Shown here: in pieces, positions 40,496 through 50,200 of the stretch
Position numbering within the stretch: the stretch's first letter is position 1
Layout: each line of letters opens with the position of its first letter
NCBI GenBank assembly: GCA_963614875.1
Contig: CAVEFC010000003.1
Coordinates: 1 to 64,000, forward strand
DNA from: CAG-841 sp963614875
Lineage (GTDB): Bacteria > Bacillota > Clostridia > Oscillospirales > CAG-272
Length of the DNA: 64,000 nt
Direction: 5' to 3'
The notes under the pieces: generated by a model
What the model saw: the letters and a program-made list of their open reading frames with translations, nothing else
Databases searched by the model: none
What the model was told of the DNA's origin: nothing
Position numbers and translations under genes: made by a program

Positions 40496-43120
40496 TTAAA
40501 TCAGCTTTTTTATAATTTCGGGAAGCGACGAGAACGCTTCGCCGAGCTTTTCGGGATATTTCATTCCGCCCGCCATTGCGCTGTCGGGACGTCCGCCGCC
40601 GCCACCGCCGACAAACGTCGAAAGCTCGCGGAGAACAACCGGAGCCTTGACTCCTGCCGCAAGCGCGTCCTTGCCGCAGACGCAGACAAGAGAATATTTG
40701 CCGCCGCAGTCGGTTGAAATAACGGCTACGGTGTCGGGGTGATTTGCTTTTATATCATCGGAAAGAGTTCTTACCGTGTCAACGGGGAGAGAGGTCTGCA
40801 TCGAAGCGATCTTTATCGCGCCGACGCTTTCCGCTTTTGCGAGCATTTCCGCAACGCCTGCCGACGCCGCCTTGAGCGACATCGCTTCAAGCTCCTTCTT
40901 TGCCTGCTTGAGCTCACTCTGAAGCGAAGCGATTTTTGTCGTTATTTCGTTTTCGTCGCTTATTTTGAGCGCGGAAAGCGCGGATTTTACCGTCGCGCCC
41001 TGAGCCTTTGCAAGCTCATATGCGCCCATACCCGAAACAAGCTCGATTCTTCTCGTGCCTGCGGCAACCGAGCTTTCGGAGAGAATTCTCACGCAGCCTA
41101 TGCTTCCGGTCGAACGAACGTGCGTTCCGCCGCAAAGCTCGCTTGAGAAATCGCCCATTTTCACAACGCGGACGATATCGCCGTATTTTTCGCCGAAAAG
41201 CGCGATTGCGCCGGATTTCTTTGCCGATTCAAGATCGGTTTCGACGGTTACGACGGGAATATCTTCAAGTATTTTTTCGTTTATGATGCGTTCAACCCTG
41301 TCAAGCTCCTCTGCGGTTACGGCGGAGAAGTGAGTGAAGTCAAAGCGTCCTCTTTCGGCATCGACCATAGAGCCTGCCTGACGGATATGATCGCCGAGCA
41401 CCTGACGCAGAGCCGCGTCGAGCAGGTGAACGGAGCTGTGATTGCGTGCGGTTGCGGCACGGCGCTCCGCGTCAACGCTGAGAGTAACCTTATCTCCGGC
41501 GGAGAAAGAGCCGCTTTCAACATGGCAGATGTGCAGATATACGCCGTCCGCCTTTTTTGTATCGGTCACTGTTGCTTTGCCGTTTTCGCTTTCGATTGTA
41601 CCCGTGTCGCCGACCTGACCGCCGCCTTCGCCGTAGAAGCAGGTCGCCTTTGTGATGATTATCGCGTTTTCGCCGGAAACGTCCGCAGGCTCGTGCGTGT
41701 CGGGATCGACAACGGCGATTATTTCGCTTTCGTCCTCTGTCTTTTCGTAGCCGGTGAATACCGTCTTGTCGAATTCGGAGAAAAGGGATTTATCCTGCCA
41801 GCCGCTGATATTTCCTCTTGCGGCTCTTGCGCGGGCTTTCTGCTCGTCAAGACATTTTTTGTAGCCTTCCTCGTCTATTCCGAGTCCTCTTTCGGCTGCG
41901 ATTTCGCGCGTGAGATCTATCGGGAAGCCGAACGTATCGGAAAGCCTGAAAACATCTGCGCCGTCGAGAGCTTTCGCTCCGCTTGCCTTTGCTTTTCCGG
42001 TGAGCGTGTCGAGAAGGTTCATTCCCGCCTCGACATTTGCGTCAAAGCGTTCCTCCTCCATGGACGCGATTTTGCTTATATAGCTGAATTTTTCCGTAAG
42101 CTCCGGATATGCGGAGAGATTTTCGTGCGCGACGACAGCCATTATATCCGAAAGGAAAGCGCCCTTTATTCCGAGGAGCTTGCCGTGACGGCACGCGCGG
42201 CGGAGAAGTCTGCGAAGAACGTAGCCTCTGCCCTCGTTTGACGGCATTACGCCGTCGGCGATAAGAAACGCCGAAGCTCTTGAATGGTCGGCGATTATAC
42301 GCAGTGAAATGTCGGCTTTGGGATCGTCGTGATATTTTATTCCGGCTTTGTCGCTTATGGCGGTTATGATGTTCTTTATGGTGTCAACCTCAAACATACT
42401 GTCAACGCCCTGCATTACGCAGGCAAGACGTTCAAGTCCCATACCGGTATCTATGTTTTTCGAGGCAAGCTCGGTATAATTGCCGTTGCCGTCGTTGTTG
42501 AACTGCGAAAAAACGTTGTTCCAGATTTCCATATAGCGATCGCAGTCGCAGCCCGGTCTGCAATCGGGCTTTCCGCAGCCGTATTTTTCGCCGCGGTCAA
42601 AATATATTTCCGAGCAGGGACCGCAGGGACCCGAGCCGTGCTCCCAGAAGTTGTCCTCTTTGCCGAGGCGGACGATGTGATCCTCTCTCACGCCTATTTT
42701 GTCGCGCCAGATGGCATACGCCTCGTCGTCCTCCTTGTAGACCGAAGGCCAGAGCTTGTCCTCCGGAATTTCAAGCACCTTTGTGAGATATTCCCAAGCC
42801 CAAGGCAAAGCCTCCTGCTTGAAATAATCGCCGAAGGAGAAATTTCCGAGCATTTCGAAAAATGTGCCGTGACGAGCCGTATATCCGACGTTTTCTATAT
42901 CGTTTGTGCGGATACATTTCTGGCAGGTCGCCATACGGCGACAGGGAGGGGTAAGCTCGCCCGTGAAATATTTTTTAAGCGGAGCCATTCCCGCCACTAT
43001 GAGAAGAAGGGATTTGTCGTTTTCCGGAACGAGAGGATAGCTCCCGCGGCAGAGATGCCCCTTGGACTCAAAAAATGAGAGAAAAGACGCCCGCAGGTCG
43101 TTGAGTGATGTCCATTTCAT
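40496..43120 (-). CDS. alaS: Alanine--tRNA ligase
   Basis: Charges tRNA-Ala. The 874 aa contain the class II core (MKWTSLNDLRASFLSFFESKGH, LVAGMAPLKKYFTG-type motif 1, RMATCQKCIRTNDIENVG motif 2 region), an inserted zinc-like cysteine cluster (YGCGKPDCRPGCDCDRYMEIWN), and the editing domain with HSSVHLLDAALRQ (about residue 563) and CGGTHVRSTGSIG (about 663). The C-Ala domain ends GGGGGRPDSAMAGG. ATG at 43120 is where similarity starts. The leader is only about 55 nt, too short for a T-box. First gene of alaS-mscL-hinT. Confidence 0.97.
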   Translation of the reverse strand: MKWTSLNDLRASFLSFFESKGHLCRGSYPLVPENDKSLLLIVAGMAPLKKYFTGELTPPCRRMATCQKCIRTNDIENVGYTARHGTFFEMLGNFSFGDYFKQEALPWAWEYLTKVLEIPEDKLWPSVYKEDDEAYAIWRDKIGVREDHIVRLGKEDNFWEHGSGPCGPCSEIYFDRGEKYGCGKPDCRPGCDCDRYMEIWNNVFSQFNNDGNGNYTELASKNIDTGMGLERLACVMQGVDSMFEVDTIKNIITAISDKAGIKYHDDPKADISLRIIADHSRASAFLIADGVMPSNEGRGYVLRRLLRRACRHGKLLGIKGAFLSDIMAVVAHENLSAYPELTEKFSYISKIASMEEERFDANVEAGMNLLDTLTGKAKASGAKALDGADVFRLSDTFGFPIDLTREIAAERGLGIDEEGYKKCLDEQKARARAARGNISGWQDKSLFSEFDKTVFTGYEKTEDESEIIAVVDPDTHEPADVSGENAIIITKATCFYGEGGGQVGDTGTIESENGKATVTDTKKADGVYLHICHVESGSFSAGDKVTLSVDAERRAATARNHSSVHLLDAALRQVLGDHIRQAGSMVDAERGRFDFTHFSAVTAEELDRVERIINEKILEDIPVVTVETDLESAKKSGAIALFGEKYGDIVRVVKMGDFSSELCGGTHVRSTGSIGCVRILSESSVAAGTRRIELVSGMGAYELAKAQGATVKSALSALKISDENEITTKIASLQSELKQAKKELEAMSLKAASAGVAEMLAKAESVGAIKIASMQTSLPVDTVRTLSDDIKANHPDTVAVISTDCGGKYSLVCVCGKDALAAGVKAPVVLRELSTFVGGGGGGRPDSAMAGGMKYPEKLGEAFSSLPEIIKKLI

Positions 43121-43183
43121 AATTTCAGTTTGCCTTCCGATAAAAGTTTGATTTTTGCGCCGTTTGCGCGGCAAGTTATATTT

Positions 43184-43212
43184 ATTATATTGCCTTGATG
43201 AAAAAATGTCAA
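43184..43212 (-). promoter_or_regulatory. Promoter of alaS-mscL-hinT
   Basis: -35 TTGACA (43207-43212) and -10 TATAAT (43184-43189), both perfect, 17-bp spacer; divergent from the rpoB promoter 30 bp away. Confidence 0.88.
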
Positions 43213-43242
43213 CATTCCCGCAGAAAAAATGTAAAAATTAAC

Positions 43243-43271
43243 TTGACATATCGCAAAACAGATGATATACT
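43243..43271 (+). promoter_or_regulatory. Promoter of rpoB-rpoC
   Basis: -35 TTGACA (43243-43248) and -10 TATACT (43266-43271), 17-bp spacer, about 190 bp before rpoB. Confidence 0.85.
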
Positions 43272-43277
43272 TGTAAA

Positions 43278-43459
43278 TTGCATTACAATGCTCGCAACAG
43301 TGCCTTTTTTTGAGATACCGCCGTCATAAAACGGTGAAAAATGTCGGAAAACGGCGTGCTTTTGCGGAGTGGAACGAATAAAAACAAAAGGCAGAGCAAG
43401 GGGAGTCCGCTCAGGGCGGAACGCTCTGCCGCAGAAAACTTGAATGGAGTGATCGTACA
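43278..43459 (+). promoter_or_regulatory. Structured 5' leader of rpoB
   Basis: About 180 nt of untranslated leader. The clearest structure is a two-level hairpin at 43390-43430: outer stem GGCAGAGC / GCTCTGCC around inner stem TCCGC-TCAGG-GCGGA, with no U-tract after it. A weaker ACCG..CGGT pairing lies near 43318-43335. No known riboswitch was recognised. Confidence 0.6.
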
Positions 43460-46400
43460 TTGAGAACCAAACCCAAGCAGCTCGGTAAGAACGTAGTAAG
43501 ACAGAGTTTTGCTAAGATCGACGAAATCCTCGAAATGCCCGATTTTCTCGAGATCCAGAAAAAGTCATATCAGTGGCTTTTGGACAAGGGACTCTCGGAA
43601 GTTCTGGCGGATGTTTCGCCTATCGTGGACTACTCAGGTAATCTCGTAATCGAATTCGTCGGCTATTCTATCGACGCGGAGCCGAAATATCCCGTTGAAG
43701 AATGCAAGGAACGCGACGTAAACTATGCTTCTCCGCTCAGAGTGACAGTCCGTCTTACGAACAAGTCAACGGGCGAAGTAAAACAGCAGGACATCTTTAT
43801 GGGCGAATTCCCGCTGATGACAGACAGCGGCACGTTCGTTATCAACGGCGCGGAACGCGTTGTCGTTTCGCAGCTCGTCCGTTCTCCCGGTATGTATTAT
43901 GATACCGCAATCGACAAAACGGGCAAGCAGATCCTTACCGCGCAGGTAATTCCTTACCGCGGCGCGTGGCTTGAATACGAAACTGACGCAAGCGACGTAT
44001 TCTATGTCCGTATAGACAAAAACCGCAAAATACCGGTTACGATTCTTATCCGTGCGCTCGAAGAAGAAACCTCGACCGAAACGGGTATAAAGGCGCTTTT
44101 CGGCGACGATCCCAAGATAATCGCAACGATTGCAAAGGACGGTATGCAGGAGGAAGCCGACAAGAACGGCACGACTCCCTACGAAGAATCTCTCAAAGAG
44201 ATATACAGAAAGCTCCGCCCGGGCGAGCCTCCGCTTATGGAGAGCGCGCAGATTCAGCTTACCAACACCTTCTTCGATCCGAAAAGATACGATCTCGGCG
44301 CGGTGGGCAGATACAAATTCGACAAAAAGACAGCGCTCGGCAGAAGACTTGCCGGACATACCCTTACAAGACCGGTTATCAATCCAATCACGGGCGAGCT
44401 TATGTTCGACGCCGGAAAAGAGCTTTCCCGCGAGGAAGCGCTCGAAATCGAGGACGCCGGCGTTACCGAAGCTTATGTAAAAGTGGGCGAGGACAAGGAA
44501 TGCAAGGTCATTTCCAACGGAATGGTCGATTGCAAGAAGATATTCGGCATAGACTTAAAGGAAGAAGCCGGACTTGCCGAGAAGGTAAGCCTTGCGATGC
44601 TTCTTGAAATGCAGGAGCAGGCAGACGGCGATTTCGACGCTTTCAAAGAAGCCGTTATAAACGCGGCAAAGACGAGAATAAACGAATTTTCTCCCCGTCA
44701 TATAACAAAGGAAGACATTTTCGCTTCCATCAACTATCTTATATGCCTTTCGCACGGCATAGGCACAACGGACGATATCGACCATCTCGGAAACCGTCGT
44801 ATCCGCGCCGTAGGCGAGCTTATCCAGAACCAGATGAGAATAGGCTTCTCAAAAATGGATAAGAACATCAAGGAAAGAATGAACATTCAGGACGCGGATT
44901 CTCTCACTCCGCAGACGCTTATCAACAGCCGTCCGGTTGTCGGCGCGATCCGCGAGTTCTTCGGTTCATCGCCGCTTTCACAGTTCATGGATCAGAACAA
45001 CCCTCTTGCAGAGCTTACCCACAAGCGTCGTCTTTCGGCGCTCGGCCCCGGCGGTATCTCGCGTGACAGAGCTTCGTTCGAGGTTCGTGACGTTCACTAC
45101 ACTCACTACGGACGTATCTGCCCGATAGAAACGCCCGAAGGTCCCAACATCGGTCTTATTTCGTATCTTGCGTGCTACGCAAAGCTCAATGATTACGGCT
45201 TTATCGAAGCTCCTTACCGCAAGGTCGATAAGGAAACCGGAAAGGTCACCGATATTGTTGAGTATATGACAGCCGATATCGAGGACGATTATATAATCGC
45301 GCAGGCGGGCGAGCCTGTCGATGAAGAAGGACGCTTCATCAACCGCAGAGTTCTCGTAAGAGAAAGAAACGAAATTATAGAAGTTCCCGCAAGCAAGGTT
45401 GACTATGTAGACGTTTCGCCGAGAATGGCGATATCCGTTGCGACGGGCTTTATTCCGTTCCTTGACAACGACGACAACTCCCGTGCGCTGATGGGCTCGA
45501 ACATGCAGAAGCAGGCAGTGCCGCTTCTTATGACGGAATCTCCCATAGTCGCTACGGGCATGGAGCACAAGGCTGCGATAGATTCGGGAATATGTATTCT
45601 CGCAAAGGAAGCCGGAACTGTTGAATATGTAAGCGCAGACAAGGTGATCGTTGTCCGTGAAAACGGCATGAAGGATACCTATGAGCTTCTCAAATTCAAG
45701 CGTTCAAACCAAGGAACGTGCATAAACCAGCGTCCGATCGTAAGCGTCGGCGAAAAGCTTGAAAAGGGCGACGTTATCGCCGACGGTCCGGCTACGTCGA
45801 ACGGAGAGATATCGCTCGGAAAGAACGCTCTCATCGGATTTATGACGTGGGAAGGCTACAACTACGAGGACGCCGTTCTTCTCAACGAGCGTCTTGTAAG
45901 AGATGACGTATATACCTCAATTCATATAGAAGAATACACGATAGAAGCAAGAGATACAAAGCTCGGACCGGAGGAGATCACGCGCGAGATTCCCAACTGC
46001 AGCGACGAAACCTTGAAGGATCTCGATCAGGACGGTATTATCCGCAACGGTACAGAGGTACGCGCGGGAGATATTCTCGTGGGTAAGGTCACGCCCAAGG
46101 GCGAAACCGAGCTTACGGCAGAGGAAAGACTCCTCCGCGCGATATTCGGCGAAAAGGCAAGAGAGGTGCGCGACACTTCGCTTCGTCTGCGCCACGGCGA
46201 GTCGGGCATAGTCGTTGACGTGAAAATATTTTCACGCGAAAACTCCGACGAGCTTTCTCCCGGCGTAAACAAGACGGTAAGAGTTTACGTTGCACAGAAG
46301 CGTAAGATCTCCGTCGGCGACAAGATGGCAGGACGTCACGGAAACAAGGGCGTTGTATCGAGAATACTTCCGCCCGAGGATATGCCCTATATGGCTGACG

Positions 46401-47227
46401 GTACTCCTCTTGATATAGTTCTTAACCCTCTGGGCGTGCCTTCCCGAATGAATATCGGTCAGGTGCTTGAAGTGCATCTCGGTATCGCGGCAAAGACGCT
46501 CGGCGTCAAGGTAATGACTCCGGCATTCGACGGAGCAAAGGAATCCGACATTACGGAAGCGCTCAAGGAAGCGGGACTCCGCGCCGACGGCAAGAGAATA
46601 CTTTACGACGGCAGAACGGGCGAGCCCTTCGACAACCCCGTAACCGTAGGTATAATGTATTATCTCAAGCTCCATCACCTTGTTGACGATAAAATCCACG
46701 CAAGAAGCACAGGTCCTTACTCCGTTATCACGCAGCAGCCTCTCGGCGGTAAAGCGCAGTTCGGCGGTCAGCGTTTCGGAGAAATGGAGGTCTGGGCGCT
46801 CGAAGCATACGGCGCGGCATATACGCTTCAGGAAATACTCACCGTCAAGTCGGACGACGTAACGGGAAGAGTAAAGACCTTCGAAGCAATTGTAAAGGGA
46901 CAGAACATACCCACACCGGGTGTGCCGGAATCCTTCCGCGTGCTTGTAAAAGAGCTTCAGTCGCTTGCGCTTGATATACGCGTTCTCGATGAGGACGGAA
47001 ACGAAATAGAGCTTTCGCAGCTCAGCGACCTTGAGGACGAAGCAGGTCCCGTATACGTTACGGAAGAAGACGTCGGCACGGCGGTCGCGGGCGACGGCGA
47101 AACCGATGATATGCTCGTCGAAGATGAAAACGGCGAAGTTATCGACGATGACGACGATGATTTTTCCGATGAATTTTCCGAAGAGTACGGCGACGAAATC
47201 GACGACGATTTCGGCGATGATGAATGA
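43460..47227 (+). CDS. rpoB: DNA-directed RNA polymerase subunit beta
   Basis: The beta subunit of RNA polymerase, 1255 aa. Landmarks are the fork and rifampicin-binding region GSSPLSQFMDQNNPLAELTHKRRLSALGPGG, CPIETPEGPNIGLI, the GKVTPKGETELTAEERLLRAIFGEKA block, VGDKMAGRHGNKGVVSRILP and the C-terminal GGQRFGEMEVWALEAYGAAYTLQE. The start is TTG at 43460, with TGGAG 10 bases upstream. The last ~45 residues form a strongly acidic tail (VIDDDDDDFSDEFSEEYGDE...). rplJ-rplL, normally directly upstream, lie more than 42 kb away on the other strand; rpoB instead has its own promoter and leader. Confidence 0.98.
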   Translation: MRTKPKQLGKNVVRQSFAKIDEILEMPDFLEIQKKSYQWLLDKGLSEVLADVSPIVDYSGNLVIEFVGYSIDAEPKYPVEECKERDVNYASPLRVTVRLTNKSTGEVKQQDIFMGEFPLMTDSGTFVINGAERVVVSQLVRSPGMYYDTAIDKTGKQILTAQVIPYRGAWLEYETDASDVFYVRIDKNRKIPVTILIRALEEETSTETGIKALFGDDPKIIATIAKDGMQEEADKNGTTPYEESLKEIYRKLRPGEPPLMESAQIQLTNTFFDPKRYDLGAVGRYKFDKKTALGRRLAGHTLTRPVINPITGELMFDAGKELSREEALEIEDAGVTEAYVKVGEDKECKVISNGMVDCKKIFGIDLKEEAGLAEKVSLAMLLEMQEQADGDFDAFKEAVINAAKTRINEFSPRHITKEDIFASINYLICLSHGIGTTDDIDHLGNRRIRAVGELIQNQMRIGFSKMDKNIKERMNIQDADSLTPQTLINSRPVVGAIREFFGSSPLSQFMDQNNPLAELTHKRRLSALGPGGISRDRASFEVRDVHYTHYGRICPIETPEGPNIGLISYLACYAKLNDYGFIEAPYRKVDKETGKVTDIVEYMTADIEDDYIIAQAGEPVDEEGRFINRRVLVRERNEIIEVPASKVDYVDVSPRMAISVATGFIPFLDNDDNSRALMGSNMQKQAVPLLMTESPIVATGMEHKAAIDSGICILAKEAGTVEYVSADKVIVVRENGMKDTYELLKFKRSNQGTCINQRPIVSVGEKLEKGDVIADGPATSNGEISLGKNALIGFMTWEGYNYEDAVLLNERLVRDDVYTSIHIEEYTIEARDTKLGPEEITREIPNCSDETLKDLDQDGIIRNGTEVRAGDILVGKVTPKGETELTAEERLLRAIFGEKAREVRDTSLRLRHGESGIVVDVKIFSRENSDELSPGVNKTVRVYVAQKRKISVGDKMAGRHGNKGVVSRILPPEDMPYMADGTPLDIVLNPLGVPSRMNIGQVLEVHLGIAAKTLGVKVMTPAFDGAKESDITEALKEAGLRADGKRILYDGRTGEPFDNPVTVGIMYYLKLHHLVDDKIHARSTGPYSVITQQPLGGKAQFGGQRFGEMEVWALEAYGAAYTLQEILTVKSDDVTGRVKTFEAIVKGQNIPTPGVPESFRVLVKELQSLALDIRVLDEDGNEIELSQLSDLEDEAGPVYVTEEDVGTAVAGDGETDDMLVEDENGEVIDDDDDDFSDEFSEEYGDEIDDDFGDDE

Positions 47228-47243
47228 GAGGGGAGAAATATAA

Positions 47244-50200
47244 ATGGCAAAAAATGTTTTCGATTCTATAAAGATCGGGCTTGCCTCTCCCGAAATGATA
47301 AGAAGCTGGTCTCACGGTGAGGTAACAAAGCCGGAAACCATAAACTACCGCACGCTGCGCGCCGAAAAGGACGGACTTTTCTGCGAAAAAATCTTCGGAC
47401 CGACAAAGGACTGGGAATGTCTTTGCGGAAAGTACAAGCGCGTGCGCTACAAGGGCAAGGTCTGCGAAAAGTGCGGAGTTGAGGTAACAACCAAAAAGGT
47501 TCGCCGCGAGAGAATGGGACATATAGAGCTTGCAGCTCCCGTGTCCCACATCTGGTATTTCAGAGCCATTCCTTCAAGAATGGGAACAATACTTGACATC
47601 TCTCCGAGAGCGCTTGAAAAGGTGCTTTACTTTGCGCAGTATATAGTTCTCGACCCGGGCAACACTCCGCTTGAAAAGAAGCAGATGCTTTCCGAGCGCG
47701 AATATCGCGATATGTACGAAAAGTACGAAAACGATTTCCGCGTGGGTATGGGTGCGGAGGCTATAAAGGAGCTTCTTCACGAGATAGATGTCGATAAGCT
47801 TTCCGAGGAGCTTAAAGCCGAGCTTGACGCTTCCTCCGGTCAGAAAAAGCTGAAGATAATAAAAAGACTTGAAGTTGTCGAGGCGTTCCGCCGTTCAGGA
47901 AACAAGCCCGAATGGATGATACTTGACGTTGTTCCCGTAATTCCGCCGGAAATCAGACCTATGGTTCCTCTTGACGGCGGCAGATATGCGACGTCGGACC
48001 TTAACGACCTTTACCGTCGTGTTATCAACAGAAACAACCGTCTTAAAAAGCTTATGGAGCTTATGGCTCCCGAAATAATCATAAAGAACGAGAAGCGTAT
48101 GCTTCAGGAAGCAGTGGACGCGCTGATAGACAACGGCCGTCACGGCAAGCCCGTCACCGGCGGTTCGAGCAGCCGTCCGCTCAAATCTCTTTCGGAGATG
48201 CTGCGCGGCAAGCAGGGACGTTTCCGTCAGAACCTGCTCGGCAAGCGTGTCGACTATTCCGGACGTTCCGTTATCGTCGTAGGTCCGTCGCTCAAGATTT
48301 ATCAGTGCGGACTTCCGAAGGAAATGGCACTCGAGCTTTTCAAGCCGTTCGTTATGAAGCGTCTTGTCGAAACGCAGAATGCGTCGAACATCAAGGACGC
48401 AAAGAAGAAAGTAGAAAGAGTAAGCCCTGAGGTATGGGACGCTCTTGAAAACGTAATAAAGGATCACCCCGTTCTTCTCAACCGTGCTCCCACGCTTCAC
48501 CGTCTGTCGATTCAGGCGTTCGAGCCGATACTTGTCGAGGGCAGAGCGATAAAGCTTCATCCGCTTGTATGTACGGCGTTCAACGCCGACTTCGACGGCG
48601 ACCAGATGCCTGTTCACGTTCCGCTTTCGAGCGAAGCTCAGGCAGAGGCAAGATTCCTTATGCTTTCGGCAAACAACTTCCTCAAGCCCGCCGACGGTAA
48701 AGCCGTTACCGTTCCTTCTCAGGATATGGTGCTTGGTTCTTACTATCTGACGATAGACCGCGCCGGCGAAAAGGGCGAGGGCGGCTTCTACCGCGATTTC
48801 GACGAGGCTATGATGGCTTACGAAAACGGCTATCTCGGAATTCACGCGCCGATAAAGGTCAGAGTTTCAAAGGAAATAGACGGCGTTGTCCACACGGGAA
48901 TAATCGACGCCACGCTCGGTCGTCTTATATTCAACAAGCCGATTCCGCAGGATCTCGGATTTGTTGACAGAAGCGATCCCGCAAAGCTCCTCGATCTTGA
49001 GGTTGCTTTCCCGACGGCGAAAAAACAGCTCGGCGAGATAGTCGACCGCACGATAAAGAAGCACGGTCCGACCGTCACCGCTCAGGTGCTTGACGATATC
49101 AAAGCCAACGGCTTCAAATATTCCACAAAGGCTTCGATCTCCATTTCCGTAAGCGATATGACCGTTCCGGAGGAGAAGAAGGAGCTTATCACCGCAGCAG
49201 AGCACGAGGTTGAACAGATAACAAAGAACTTCCGTCGCGGTCTTCTTTCCGACAAGGAACGCTACGACAGCGTAATCAAGGTCTGGGAAGAAACAACAAA
49301 GAAGGTTGAGGAAGCGCTTCTTGCGTGCCTCTCCAGATATAACCCGATAAAGATGATGGCTGACTCGGGCGCGCGTGGTTCTATCGCGCAGATGAAACAG
49401 CTGGCAGGTATGCGCGGACTTATGTTCTCCGCAACCGGTAAAACAATGGAAATACCGATCAAGTCGAACTTCCGTGAAGGTCTTAACGTTCTTGAATATT
49501 TCATCGGCGCAAGAGGCTCGCGTAAGTCGCTTTCGGATACGGCGCTTAAAACAGCCGACTCCGGTTACCTTACAAGACGTCTTGTCGACGTATCGCAGGA
49601 TGTCATCGTAAGAGAGGACGACTGCGGAACGAGAGAAGGCATCTGGGTAAGCGACGTAAAGGACGGCAACTCCGTTATCGAGCCGCTTGAAGATCGTCTG
49701 CCCGGAAGATACCTTATAGGCGACGTTGTTGACAAAACAACGGGCGAGGTTATCGCCCACGACGGCGAATTCATCACGCCCGATACGGCAAAGAAAATCG
49801 TCGCTTCTGGCGCCGAAAGAGTACACGTCCGTTCGATTCTCAAATGCAAATCCAAACACGGCGTATGCGCTCACTGCTACGGCTCTGACATGGCTTCCGG
49901 AAAGACTGTCAGCGTGGGCGAGGCTGTCGGCATAATCGCCGCTCAGTCCATAGGCGAGCCCGGTACGCAGCTTACGATGAGAACGTTCCATACCGGCGGT
50001 ATCGCGGGATCGGATATCACGCAGGGCCTTCCGAGAGTCGAAGAGCTCTTTGAAGCGCGCAGACCGAAGAAAACGGCTACGATTGCCGAGGTCAACGGCA
50101 CCGTCAGAATTGCGGACGCAAAGAAGACGAGAAACGTCATAATTACCACAGCCGAGGGCGAGGAAACGGTATATCCCATTCCGATCGGCACAAAGATTCT

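Noticed and set aside
43121..43189. A T-box leader in front of alaS
   Set aside because: The leader from the consensus promoter is about 55 nt, far too short, and no T-box sequence or specifier loop can be found.
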